Origin: Tolypothrix sp. NIES-4075
Lineage (GTDB): Bacteria; Cyanobacteriota; Cyanobacteriia; Cyanobacteriales; Nostocaceae
Reading direction: 5' to 3'
Length of the DNA: 64,000 bases
Assembly (NCBI RefSeq): GCF_002218085.1
Contig: NZ_BDUC01000010.1
Location: forward strand, 1,750 to 65,749
Shown here: in pieces, positions 13,596 to 21,971 of the stretch
How positions within the stretch are numbered: the first letter of the stretch is position 1
Layout of the letters: each line of letters starts with the position of its first letter
The notes under the pieces: model-generated
What the model was told of the DNA's origin: nothing
What the model saw: the letters and a program-made list of their open reading frames with translations, nothing else
Databases searched by the model: none
Program-made: the position numbers and the translations under genes

Positions 13596-15512
13596 TTAAG
13601 ATAAAAATAATCGGTCATATGTCTTAGTACCTGATGCACTAAGTTCGCCTGTTAACGGCTCAAAAGCTTCACCCAACTTACCCAACACTGAATTCACTAG
13701 ATTATCAGTAGCATCTTTTACTCCCATTACAGACACCCACGTATTTAGCTGAGTGAGAAAGTCGCTAGCACCGGCACTTGATTTGTCAATAACTAAAGAC
13801 CAGTTACCATTACCAATGACTATGCTGTTACTGGTGAAGACTTTGTTGCCACTACCAATTACTGTGTTGTTACTACCAAAGTCAAAGTTACCATTACCAA
13901 GGGTTGTGTTGTTATTTCCCAAACTCCAATTGCCATTACCAAGGGTTGTGTTGTCACTAGTGGAGTTCCAATACCAGTTACCATTACCGATGGTTGTATT
14001 GTCATGAGAGGCATCTAAATTCCAGTTGCCATTACCGATGGTTGCGTTGTCAGTGCTGGAATCCCAAAGCCAATTGCCATTACCGATGGTTGCGTTGGCG
14101 TTGCCGTAATCCCAGTTGGCATTACCGATGGTTGCGTTATCAATCCCGAAGTCGTGATTGCCATAACCAATAGGTAGTTCGCCATCTGGGGTAGAAAATA
14201 TATTATCTTTGCCATTGAAAGGTAAAATTCCTTCCAAAGCGACGTTCAAAATATCAAAAGGTATTTCCTTATCCTGACTGCCACCCGCAAATAAGCTGAG
14301 GAACGGGTTGCTACTATCAGTATACGAGCTGTCACCACTAGCCAATTGGTTCACAGCGTTAACACCGCTATTGAAGCTAAATATATCATTCCTGAACAGC
14401 TTCAACAAATCGGAGGGTGTTTGCAAAGGTGTATTGTTACCATCTCCGAACAGATTTCCAGAGTTGAGAATTTCAGTTACGTTTAAAATATTAGCTTGGA
14501 CAGTCTTTAATATCTCCGAGGATGATAACTGAGGCACACTGCCATCACCAGTTAAGAATGTTAGGTTCTCGTCGTTACCGAAAACGAATTGCGAGATATC
14601 GAAGGATGGTTGCTGATTAGCACCACCACTTGCAAACGGGTTCTCACCGCTTGTAAACGGATTTTCACCACTTGCAAACGGATTCTCACCACTTGTAAAC
14701 GGATTTTCACCACCTGCAAATGGATTCTCACCACTTGCAACCAGATTTTCACCACCTGCAAACGGATTCTCACCACCTGCAAACGGATTCTCACCACCTG
14801 CAACTGGGTTTTCAGCACCTGCAAACGGATTTTCACCACCTGCAACTGGGTTTTCAGTATTTGCAAACGGATTTTCAGCACCTGCAACCGGATTTTCAGC
14901 ACCTGCAACCGGGTTTTCAGTATTTGCAAACGGATTTTCACCACCTGCAACTAGGTTTTCAGTATTTGCAAACGGATTTTCAGCACCTGCAACCGGGTTT
15001 TCAGTACTGACATTCGATAAATCCAAACCTGGTGCCGAAGGCTGATTTCCATCACCAAAAGGGTTGTTTCCATTAGCAAACGGATTGCCACCACTGGAAT
15101 TATTGCCAGCTTCATCTAAGGGCAATCTGTTACGCAGTTTGACAATAACGGAGTCAAGCAATTGGTCAACAGCAGACGTTAGCGCTGAAGAAACACTCTC
15201 TGGTGTGGTTTCATTATTGGTTATCCATTGACCATTACCAACAACTACGTTGCCAACAATAGCAAACGGGTTGCTTTTAATAACTGTTGTGGAATTGCTG
15301 CTACTACCACCACTAATATTTGGCAAGCTTGAGTTACTGCTGTCTTCAATTCCAAGCAGACTGCTACTACTACTACTAGAAATAGAGGTGCTCAAACCGC
15401 CAGTCAAGAGATTGTCATTAACAGCTAAGGGATTGCTAATACCAGTTGACAAGCTATCACCAGTCACTGATTGATTAAGCTCATTAATGGAATTGTCAGT
15501 ATAAGTTGCCAT
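13596..15512 (-). CDS. low-complexity repeat protein with ENPFAGG and TIGNGNW repeats
   Basis: A 638-residue protein without signal peptide, starting MATYTDNSINELNQ after AGGAC about 9 bases upstream. A Ser/Asn-rich N-terminus is followed by 18 tandem heptapeptides of the form ENPFAGG (variants ENPVAGA, ENPFANT, ENPFTSG), encoded at about 14631-15008. The C-terminal third (encoded at about 13800-14180) has about nine units around TIGNGNW spaced 12-16 residues apart, like the left-handed beta-roll of YadA-type adhesin heads. The extreme C-terminus is more globular. It shares NPFA motifs and a Ser/Gly-rich start with the next gene upstream (15904-16854). It may be a cell-surface or secreted matrix protein exported without a Sec signal; function unknown. 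Confidence 0.75.
   Translation of the reverse strand: MATYTDNSINELNQSVTGDSLSTGISNPLAVNDNLLTGGLSTSISSSSSSSLLGIEDSSNSSLPNISGGSSSNSTTVIKSNPFAIVGNVVVGNGQWITNNETTPESVSSALTSAVDQLLDSVIVKLRNRLPLDEAGNNSSGGNPFANGNNPFGDGNQPSAPGLDLSNVSTENPVAGAENPFANTENLVAGGENPFANTENPVAGAENPVAGAENPFANTENPVAGGENPFAGAENPVAGGENPFAGGENPFAGGENLVASGENPFAGGENPFTSGENPFASGENPFTSGENPFASGGANQQPSFDISQFVFGNDENLTFLTGDGSVPQLSSSEILKTVQANILNVTEILNSGNLFGDGNNTPLQTPSDLLKLFRNDIFSFNSGVNAVNQLASGDSSYTDSSNPFLSLFAGGSQDKEIPFDILNVALEGILPFNGKDNIFSTPDGELPIGYGNHDFGIDNATIGNANWDYGNANATIGNGNWLWDSSTDNATIGNGNWNLDASHDNTTIGNGNWYWNSTSDNTTLGNGNWSLGNNNTTLGNGNFDFGSNNTVIGSGNKVFTSNSIVIGNGNWSLVIDKSSAGASDFLTQLNTWVSVMGVKDATDNLVNSVLGKLGEAFEPLTGELSASGTKTYDRLFLS
14631..15008 (-). 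repeat. 21-bp tandem repeat encoding ENPFAGG heptapeptides
   Basis: Eighteen consecutive 21-bp units, each encoding EN-P/L-F/V-A/T-x-x. Nearby units are nearly identical at DNA level, which implies recent expansion. The number is likely to vary between strains. Confidence 0.9.
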
Positions 15513-15903
15513 AAATAATTGTCCTCACGTTTTAATCTGAAAAGTTTTGCATATCAAAGACAAATTTAAGTCTAATTACTCATGTATTTAAAATTTATTT
15601 GGGAGAATATAATTAATTTTTGTTAATGCAATTAAGTTTTTATTTAGTAATAAAAACTCGGTTAAGCAATAAAGTTGATGACAGTAACAAGAAAGCTGTC
15701 ATCAACTTTCAGTAGCAACGAGCTTAACAATCTAGGTCTTTACTTTTAAGTAGCGCCATAATTTAAAAAACACAAAAATTTTTGTCGCTATTCTACATGA
15801 CTTTGCATAAAATTGCCGCGAATTGAAGGTTTAAATAAAAAGGTAGAGGAACCCAGATTGCTGCAATGTCTAACTTCAATTCGCCCTTGAACTTATGCTG
15901 GTA
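15513..15903. other. intergenic, 391 bp
   Basis: AT-rich spacer between two minus-strand repeat-protein genes. It contains a hairpin AAGTTGATGACAG / CTGTCATCAACTT (about 15671-15705), which could terminate the upstream gene or structure the leader of the downstream one. No coding sequence seen. Confidence 0.55.
15671..15705 (-). terminator. hairpin downstream of the 316-aa gene
   Basis: AAAGTTGATGACAG and CTGTCATCAACTTT are perfect inverted repeats separated by about 8 bases. On the minus strand the stem lies about 200 bp after the stop of the 316-residue gene and is flanked by A/T-rich sequence. It is a candidate terminator, though without a clean U-run. Confidence 0.45.
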
Positions 15904-16854
15904 CTAAGCGAACACGTTGTCGCCGCCGAAATTCGGTATACCGCCACCTGCACCACCGATACCGCCACCTTCAATGGGGATAGCGCCACCTGAGCCAGTA
16001 AAGCTGCCATCAGTTGGGATGCCATAGCTAGCTAAATCGAAGCTGCCATCAGTTGGGATGCCGAAGATGGCACTGAAGGCTTCATCAGACACGGTGCCAT
16101 CGCTACCAAAGCTGCCATCAGTTGGGATACCATAGCTAGCGAAATCGAAGCTGTCAGCTTCGGGAATGCCAAACGCGCCGCCAGGTGCAAACGGGTCGCT
16201 CAGACTGCTAGTCTCAGTGCCACCCGATCCACTGCTAGGGACATTGAAGGATGGACTGATACCACCTTCGCTGAGTTTGGAGTTAACCAGGTTGTCAATA
16301 TAGGATCTGATCTCAATCTCAGAGGTCGCACCGCCGAAAGCACTACCGAAGTCGGTAGCTGAGATATTGCCAGTAGTACCCTCGGTGCTAACCCCACTGA
16401 AGCTGCCGCCAAAGCCACCAGTGATACCGCTAGTAGTATCGGCATCAGCAGACTGAGAGGTGATGCCGCTACCACCCGTCGGGTTGCTGCCATTGGTACT
16501 GTTACTAACTAGCTTGTCAATGTTTGACCTCAAGTTAGTAAAAGGCGATCCCCCCTGACTGTCACCACCAAATAGTACTTGGGCAGCTGCTGGGTTGTCA
16601 GCAAAGGGGTTGCCACCACCGGATTCACTGCCAACGCCACTGAAAAGAGTACCTAAGTCGGTGATACCGACTTCGCTTAAGCGACCCCAAGGTGATTGTC
16701 CAAGTCCACCATCAGTCGATGAACTGCTACTACCTTGATATGAGGTGCTAGTGTCATCAAAAGTATTAGAATTGCTACCAATAATATTGCCACCCGTTAA
16801 ACTACCAGCATCAAGGGGGTTGCTGGTCAAAGAGTTGAAATTAGAATCTGCCAT
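15904..16854 (-). CDS. Gly/Ser-rich repeat protein
   Basis: A 316-residue protein rich in Gly, Ser, Asp and Phe, with ATG preceded by AAGGA. It has no signal peptide. Two helical islands, LRSNIDKLVSN and IRSYIDNLVNSKL, recall VDQLLDSVIVKLRNRL in the downstream 638-residue protein. The C-terminal half has three or four ASYGIPTDGSF-type units. NPFADN near residue 85 matches the NPFA motif of the neighbour. I infer that the two genes encode related, largely disordered proteins. Their position immediately downstream of the scytonemin operon may be chance. Function unknown. Confidence 0.65.
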   Translation of the reverse strand: MADSNFNSLTSNPLDAGSLTGGNIIGSNSNTFDDTSTSYQGSSSSSTDGGLGQSPWGRLSEVGITDLGTLFSGVGSESGGGNPFADNPAAAQVLFGGDSQGGSPFTNLRSNIDKLVSNSTNGSNPTGGSGITSQSADADTTSGITGGFGGSFSGVSTEGTTGNISATDFGSAFGGATSEIEIRSYIDNLVNSKLSEGGISPSFNVPSSGSGGTETSSLSDPFAPGGAFGIPEADSFDFASYGIPTDGSFGSDGTVSDEAFSAIFGIPTDGSFDLASYGIPTDGSFTGSGGAIPIEGGGIGGAGGGIPNFGGDNVFA

Positions 16855-17091
16855 TAGATATAATCCTTCTGTTTTTACGACGAAAATTTTGCTTAATCAA
16901 AGAACCTAAAAAATGCGAAATTAAGTTGACTTCTTAACTTTTCTATATTTTTTTTACTGTCCAATCTAGTTAACAGCTATTATTCTTTTAACTGGTTGAA
17001 CTTCATGACACAGTATTTACACTTTTCCTGACAAAAAACTTGTAATTAATGTGTCTTTTATAAAGTATAGTAATAATTATTAGTTAAACTT

Positions 17092-17130
17092 ACAATGAAA
17101 AATCTTTTGATAAGCTTGTCGATTTTTTAG
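17092..17130 (+). repeat. short diverged direct repeat, copy at the operon's downstream end
   Basis: TACAATGAAAAATCTTTTGA and the following bases match TACAATGAATAATCTTTTGA and following bases at 45976 in about 29 of 34 positions, in the same orientation. In this copy the ATG opens an 11-codon frame that stops at TAG. Confidence 0.5.
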
Positions 17131-17238
17131 TTTTTTATACAAAATATTGTTATTTAGAGAAAAGTATAAAAATGATTTACTGCAATTAGGAGTTAACTTA
17201 AACAAATAAATAATTTTTTCAATATAGAAAATATAAAT

Positions 17239-17270
17239 TGGGTGCGTTGACGCAATTCGTAACGCACCCA
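17239..17270 (-). terminator. palindrome after aroG, possible operon terminator
   Basis: TGGGTGCGTT and AACGCACCCA form a 10-bp stem 36 bp after the aroG stop codon. It belongs to the dispersed GTGCGTTA family, and because it is the first strong stem after the last scytonemin gene it may end the operon transcript. On the minus strand it is followed by AATTTATATTTT. Confidence 0.5.
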
Positions 17271-17305
17271 ACAATCTACAATTCTTTCAATCGGAAATTG
17301 GAGAA

Positions 17306-18370
17306 TTAAATAGAACCTACCAAGGCACGCTCAGACCAGCGTCCAACTACTTTGCCAATTACTGCCATTTCTTGAGCCAAAATGTCAAATTTATCGGGGG
17401 TGAGGGATTGAGGTCCATCAGATAAAGCTTTTGCCGGATTTGGGTGAACTTCAATCATTAAAGCATCTGTACCGGCGGCGATCGCAGCTTTTGCCATTGG
17501 TGTAACGTACTCAGACCTACCTGTACCGTGACTGGGGTCAATCATGATTGGTAAGTGAGTAAGCGATCGCAATACTGGAAGAACCGACAAATCTAAGGTA
17601 TTGCGAGCATATTTGCCATCAAAGGTTCTAATTCCCCGCTCACAAAGAATCACATTCGGATTTCCTCCAGCAAGGATATATTCTGCTGCCATCAACCACT
17701 CATCAATTGTGGCGGACATTCCTCGCTTCAACAGCACTGGCTTATCTTGAGCGCCTACTTTTTTCAACAACGAGAAGTTGTGCATATTCCGCGCTCCCAC
17801 TTGGATCACGTCAGCTACGCTTCCCACTGCTTCTAAGTCGGCAGTATCCATCACTTCTGTGATGATGCCTAAACCCGTAGCTTCACGGGCAGCTGCTAAC
17901 AAGCCCAAGGCAGTTTCACCATGTCCTTGGAATGCATAAGGTGAGGTGCGAGGCTTGTATGCTCCACCACGGATGAACTTGGCTCCGGCTGCCTTTACCC
18001 GCTTTGCTGTCTCCACAATCATCTGTTCATTTTCGACAGAGCAGGGTCCAGCTACCACGACAATCGGATGATTTTCACCGAAGTAGACGTTACCATTAGG
18101 TGTCGGTACAACAACTTCGCTAGCTTCTCCATATCGGAATTCGCGACTTACTCGTTTGAACGGTTGCTGTACTCGCAATACTTCCTCAATCCAAGGGCTA
18201 TACCCCTTGATTTGCAACGGATTGATGCTAGGAGTATCGCCAATCATCGCTAAAACAACTTTGTGCTTGCCGACGCTTTTTTCTACTTTGACTCCCCATG
18301 TTTCACTGATTTCTTGACTGATTCGAGTAATTTCTTCTTGAGGTGTACCGTTTTTTAGGATGACAATCAT
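17306..18370 (-). CDS. aroG: 3-deoxy-7-phosphoheptulonate synthase (DAHP synthase, type I beta)
   Basis: A 354-residue enzyme that condenses phosphoenolpyruvate with erythrose 4-phosphate, the entry to the shikimate pathway. The N-terminal 90 residues are the ferredoxin-like regulatory domain of the AroF/beta subclass. The barrel shows VVAGPCSVE, KFIRGGAYKPRTSP, GIITEVMD, LLKRGM and MIDPSHGTGR, the usual substrate and metal sites. GGAG precedes the ATG by about 9 bases. It is the last gene of the operon, as in the N. punctiforme cluster, and supplies extra aromatic precursors. It is named aroG in scytonemin literature although by sequence it is AroF/beta type. Confidence 0.93.
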   Translation of the reverse strand: MIVILKNGTPQEEITRISQEISETWGVKVEKSVGKHKVVLAMIGDTPSINPLQIKGYSPWIEEVLRVQQPFKRVSREFRYGEASEVVVPTPNGNVYFGENHPIVVVAGPCSVENEQMIVETAKRVKAAGAKFIRGGAYKPRTSPYAFQGHGETALGLLAAAREATGLGIITEVMDTADLEAVGSVADVIQVGARNMHNFSLLKKVGAQDKPVLLKRGMSATIDEWLMAAEYILAGGNPNVILCERGIRTFDGKYARNTLDLSVLPVLRSLTHLPIMIDPSHGTGRSEYVTPMAKAAIAAGTDALMIEVHPNPAKALSDGPQSLTPDKFDILAQEMAVIGKVVGRWSERALVGSI

Positions 18371-18407
18371 TTCTTTTTCTCCGATTATTTCACTAAGTTG
18401 CTAACAG

Positions 18408-19574
18408 TTAATCGCGTAAAAATTCAGCCAATTGTTCTAATTTAGTCCAAGCAGCACCGCTTTGCAGTACTTCTTTCGCCAAAGCTATACCTTGAACACA
18501 ATTTTCCAAAATATCTGTAGAGTTGCTATCAAATACTTCGCCAACTTGTAGGGCTAAAGCCGTATTTAAAGCAACTACATCTTGCTGCGCTTGGGTGCCT
18601 TTACCTTGCAAAACAGCTTTTAAAATTTCTGCATTCTCTTGGACATCTCCACCGCACAAGGCTTCAGTAGGAGCATGACTTAAACCCAATTCTAGCGGAT
18701 TGAGTATGATGCTGCGGACTTTTTGCTCTTGAAGTACAGCTAAGTAAGTGATGTCTGCCAAACCTGCTTCATCTAACTTTTCTCTGCCGTGGAGAGCGAT
18801 CGCTCGACGACATCCGAGTTGCGATAATGCCTGAGCGATCGTTTCTAACAAAAGCGGATCGTTCACACCAATAATTTGCCCTGTCGGTCGCATTGGATTT
18901 ACCAAAGGTCCAAGCAAATTAAAGATAGTCCGCACTTTCAAAGTTTTTCGCAAAGCGGCAACTGCTTTCAATGCTGGATGCCATCCTGGGGCAAACAAAA
19001 AGGTCATCCCAACTGCATCAACTGCGGATTCAACTTTCTCTGGGTTGGCATTAAGATTTATACCCAAAGCTTCCAACACATCAGCGGAACCAGTTTTGCT
19101 GGATGCAGAACGATTGCCATGTTTGGCAACTTTTACCCCAGCAGCAGCAGCTACAAACGCGACAGCAGTTGATATGTTGAAAGTTGAGGCTCCATCCCCA
19201 CCAGTTCCACAGGTGTCGATGAGGGGAGTGGGGGGGACAAGGAGAGGGGGGGAGGGGGAGAGGGGGAGAGTATTAAATTTTGAATTCTCCTTGTCTCCTT
19301 GTCTCCTTGTCTCCTTGTCTCCTATTGACTGGGATTGCAAAACACCAGCCATACCAACCAACTCTTCTGTGGATACACCTTTAGCCTGAATTGCGGCTAA
19401 AATTGCTCCGGTTAGAACGGGGGGAATAGCATCTGTCAGCCAACCTTGCATCAAGTCCGCAGATTGAGAAACTGTGAGCGATCGCTTGTCGAGTAATTGC
19501 TTTAAGAAATCAGACCAATTTTGGTCGGGAGTGACGGGAATGTTGTTAGGTGGGGCTTGGGTTGTGGCTATCAT
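18408..19574 (-). CDS. trpD: anthranilate phosphoribosyltransferase
   Basis: A 388-residue enzyme that transfers phosphoribosyl from PRPP to anthranilate. The helical N-terminal domain is followed by DTCGTGGDG (120-128, PRPP site), KHGNRSASSKTGSADVLEALG and LLGPLVNPMRP. It is about 35-40 residues longer than usual because residues about 84-116 are encoded by an inserted hairpin repeat just before the PRPP loop. The insert is in frame and the rest of the protein is intact, so activity is plausible but should be tested. It lies between trpB and aroG in the operon. Confidence 0.92.
   Translation of the reverse strand: MIATTQAPPNNIPVTPDQNWSDFLKQLLDKRSLTVSQSADLMQGWLTDAIPPVLTGAILAAIQAKGVSTEELVGMAGVLQSQSIGDKETRRQGDKENSKFNTLPLSPSPPLLVPPTPLIDTCGTGGDGASTFNISTAVAFVAAAAGVKVAKHGNRSASSKTGSADVLEALGINLNANPEKVESAVDAVGMTFLFAPGWHPALKAVAALRKTLKVRTIFNLLGPLVNPMRPTGQIIGVNDPLLLETIAQALSQLGCRRAIALHGREKLDEAGLADITYLAVLQEQKVRSIILNPLELGLSHAPTEALCGGDVQENAEILKAVLQGKGTQAQQDVVALNTALALQVGEVFDSNSTDILENCVQGIALAKEVLQSGAAWTKLEQLAEFLRD
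19217..19325. repeat. hairpin repeat inserted in frame in trpD
   Basis: A G-rich arm (GGGGGGGACAAGGAGAGG and following GGGGGA runs, about 19228-19270), a short AT-rich middle, and four tandem copies of the octamer TTGTCTCC (about 19289-19322). ACAAGGAGA in the first arm pairs with TCTCCTTGT in the second. Same kind of element as at 6841-6985. Confidence 0.8.
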
Positions 19575-19722
19575 ATTGGTTGGAGCGTTGATGGTTGGAG
19601 CGTTGATGGGTGTTAGTGGATAGTGGATAGTTGATGGTTGTTAAAAAGTACTCTTTAACCACGCTCCTACTAACCACTAGCTACTAACCAATAACCACTA
19701 ACTCTTAACTCTTAACTACTAA
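19575..19722. repeat. trpB-trpD spacer with heptamer inverted arms
   Basis: Plus-strand GGTTGGAGCG and GTTAGTGGATAGT units on one side and ACCACTAACTCTTAACT units on the other. The arms are partly complementary, so the transcript can form a long stem between trpB and trpD. Confidence 0.75.
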
Positions 19723-20967
19723 CTACTCAACACTGAGTGCTTTCGCGACTGTTTGCACGTCTTTGTCACCACGACCTGAACAGTTGATGACAATTCGCGG
19801 ATTACCATCAAGCTCTTGACACAGGGTTTCTAGATAAGCGATCGCATGAGCGGTTTCTAAAGCGGGAATAATTCCTTCTAGCTGCGAAAGTCTCTGCAAT
19901 GCTTCTAAAGCTTGCTTATCAGTCACGCTGTAATACTCGGCGCGACCAAGATCCTTTAAGTAACTATGCTCAGGACCCACACCGGGATAATCTAACCCAG
20001 CACTAATCGAATGTGCCTCGATTACCTGACCATCGTCATCTTGCAGTAGATAGCTCATCGCACCATGCAATACACCTACTCGTCCTTTTGTCAAGGTGGC
20101 TGCATGTTTTTCTGTATCGACACCTTCACCGGCTGCCTCAACTCCAATCAGGCGGATAGGTATTTCATTTACAAACTCGTGGAACAAGCCGATCGCATTA
20201 GAACCACCACCAACACAAGCCAAAAGAATATCTGGCAAACCGCCCCATTTCTCTTGACATTGAGCGCGAGTTTCTGTACCAATTACGGCATGAAAGTCAC
20301 GCACTAACATCGGGTAAGGATGAGGACCAGCAACGGAACCCAAGATGTAATGGGTGGTTTCTACATTCGTCACCCAATCGCGAATCGCTTCTGAGGTCGC
20401 ATCTTTCAAAGTACCCGTACCAGCTTCCACCGGACTAACTTCTGCCCCCATCAAACGCATCCGAAACACGTTCAGGGCTTGCCGTTGCATATCTTGGACG
20501 CCCATATAAACCACGCATTCCAAACCAAAACGCGCACACACGGTTGCCGTAGCAACTCCATGCTGACCTGCACCGGTTTCGGCAATAATCCGCTTTTTAC
20601 CCATGCGCTTTGCCAATAACACCTGCGCTAAAGCGTTATTAATTTTGTGAGCGCCTGTATGATTTAAATCTTCACGTTTTAAGTAAATTTGCGGTCCCGT
20701 GCCGTCAGATCGGGCGTAGTGCTTCGTTAGGCGTTCGGCGAAATATAACGGGCTAGGTCTTCCCACGTAGTCTTTGAGTAAACCTTGCAACTCTTCTTGG
20801 AAGCTAGGATCGTGGCGATATTGCTCGTATGCGGTTTCCAACTCACTTAATGCAGGCATTAAGGTTTCTGGGACGTACTTACCGCCGAACTTGCCAAATC
20901 TGCCTAACGAGTCTGGTCGCGCTGTCTGGGCTTGTTTACTAGTGTTGATATCTTGAATGCTTACCAC
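19723..20967 (-). CDS. trpB: tryptophan synthase beta chain
   Basis: A 414-residue PLP enzyme that joins indole and serine to make tryptophan. The signature LNHTGAHKINNALAQ contains Lys108, the expected PLP lysine. GAGQHG, CVGGGSNAIG (phosphate loop) and the terminal NCSGRGDKD are present. Length and start (MVSIQDIN) are normal for a cyanobacterial TrpB, with about 25 extra N-terminal residues before the conserved LGRFGKFGGKYVPETL. In this operon it makes the tryptophan that ScyB consumes. A second, housekeeping trpB would be expected elsewhere in the genome. Confidence 0.95.
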   Translation of the reverse strand: MVSIQDINTSKQAQTARPDSLGRFGKFGGKYVPETLMPALSELETAYEQYRHDPSFQEELQGLLKDYVGRPSPLYFAERLTKHYARSDGTGPQIYLKREDLNHTGAHKINNALAQVLLAKRMGKKRIIAETGAGQHGVATATVCARFGLECVVYMGVQDMQRQALNVFRMRLMGAEVSPVEAGTGTLKDATSEAIRDWVTNVETTHYILGSVAGPHPYPMLVRDFHAVIGTETRAQCQEKWGGLPDILLACVGGGSNAIGLFHEFVNEIPIRLIGVEAAGEGVDTEKHAATLTKGRVGVLHGAMSYLLQDDDGQVIEAHSISAGLDYPGVGPEHSYLKDLGRAEYYSVTDKQALEALQRLSQLEGIIPALETAHAIAYLETLCQELDGNPRIVINCSGRGDKDVQTVAKALSVE

Positions 20968-20997
20968 TGGTTAAAATCCTTTATTGGGGAATGGAGA

Positions 20998-21027
20998 GTA
21001 GAGACGCGAGGAACATCGCGTCTGTAC
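20998..21027. repeat. GTAGAGACG...CGTCTGTAC palindrome, copy 1
   Basis: GTAGAGACGCGAGGAAC followed by ATCGCGTCTGTAC forms a stem in the trpA-trpB spacer. Relatives lie at 41477-41506, 57129-57156 and 57166-57193. Confidence 0.75.
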
Positions 21028-21057
21028 AAAAGTGGGGAATGGGGAAGTCGGTATAAT

Positions 21058-21885
21058 TTAAACCGAACCTACTTTTTGCAGGGATGCGGTGGGGGTAATC
21101 GCTGCTTTCAGTTCTTGACAAAGTTTTTCTACAGCTTGCAGTCCTTCGCTGGGACTACCGCTTGCTAATTTTTTGACGAAGGCACTACCGACAATTACGG
21201 CATCTGCGCCCCATTCCATGACTTGATGTGCTTGTTCTGGTGCGGAAATACCAAAGCCAACGCCAATCGGTTTATCGGTGACGCTTCGCAATTCTGTAAT
21301 CAAATCCTTGACGCGGAGTTGGATTTGAGAGCGCATCCCTGTAACGCCTGTTACACTTACCAGGTAGATAAATCCTTGAGATTTACGAGCGATCGCTTCA
21401 ATTCTATCTTGAGAACTGGTAGGCGCTACAAGCAATATTACCTCAATTCCAAAACTAGCAGCAGTTTGAATTAACTCTTCTGCCTCTTCTAAAGGTAAAT
21501 CTGGCACCACCAAACCGCGTACCCCAACATTAGCAATTTCTGCTAAAAATGACTTAATACCCCGGTACAAAATCGGATTGTAATAAGTAAATAAAATTAT
21601 CGGCGCTCTCAAGCTGGGAATCACAGCTTGCAACATTTCTAATACTTGCTCTAATTTGGTTCCTCGTTGCAAAGCGCGAGTTGCTGCTGCTTGAATCACC
21701 GGACCATCTGCCAAAGGATCGGAGTAAGGAACACCCAATTCTATAAAGTCTGCACCATTGCGATCTAAGATGCGTAAAGCTTCGGCGGTAGTTTCTAAGT
21801 TAGGATCGCCAGCTGTAATAAAAGGAATTAAAGCACACTGTTGGCGATTTTTTAAAGTTTGAAAGTGATGAGAAATAGAAGTCAT
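21058..21885 (-). CDS. trpA: tryptophan synthase alpha chain
   Basis: A 275-residue TIM-barrel enzyme that cleaves indole-3-glycerol phosphate to indole. It shows ALIPFITAGDPN, FIELGVPYSDPLADGPVIQ (both catalytic acids), ARGLVVPDLP-type loop and GFGISAPEQ phosphate site. The start is the ATG at 21885 (MTSISHHFQ); an open frame upstream to 21978 only translates the tandem repeat in the spacer. It partners the TrpB encoded just downstream. Confidence 0.94.
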   Translation of the reverse strand: MTSISHHFQTLKNRQQCALIPFITAGDPNLETTAEALRILDRNGADFIELGVPYSDPLADGPVIQAAATRALQRGTKLEQVLEMLQAVIPSLRAPIILFTYYNPILYRGIKSFLAEIANVGVRGLVVPDLPLEEAEELIQTAASFGIEVILLVAPTSSQDRIEAIARKSQGFIYLVSVTGVTGMRSQIQLRVKDLITELRSVTDKPIGVGFGISAPEQAHQVMEWGADAVIVGSAFVKKLASGSPSEGLQAVEKLCQELKAAITPTASLQKVGSV

Positions 21886-21971
21886 ACGGGGAATAGGTAA
21901 TGGGGAATGGGTAATAGGTAATAGGTAATGGGGAAAGGGGAAAAGCCCAATGCCCAATGCCCTATTAGCAA
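21886..21971. repeat. heptamer repeats in the oxidoreductase-trpA spacer
   Basis: GGTAATGGGGAATGGG-type units followed by CCCAATGCCC and CAATTAGCAATTAG units. They occupy essentially the whole 86-bp spacer. Confidence 0.75.

Larger units (their letters stand above)
16855..17305. other. intergenic, 451 bp, downstream end of scytonemin operon
   Basis: Very AT-rich. Holds the GTGCGTTA palindrome (17239-17270) just after the aroG stop, and a short sequence (17092-17126) resembling one upstream of scyA (45975-46009). The 5' leader of the 316-residue gene lies at the low-coordinate end. No intact gene. Confidence 0.55.

Noticed and set aside
14561..15010. Overlapping frames on both strands with 7-residue repeats (for example LQVVKIR and HHLQTDF)
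   Set aside because: Shadows of the 21-bp repeat, which stays open in several frames because its period is a multiple of three.
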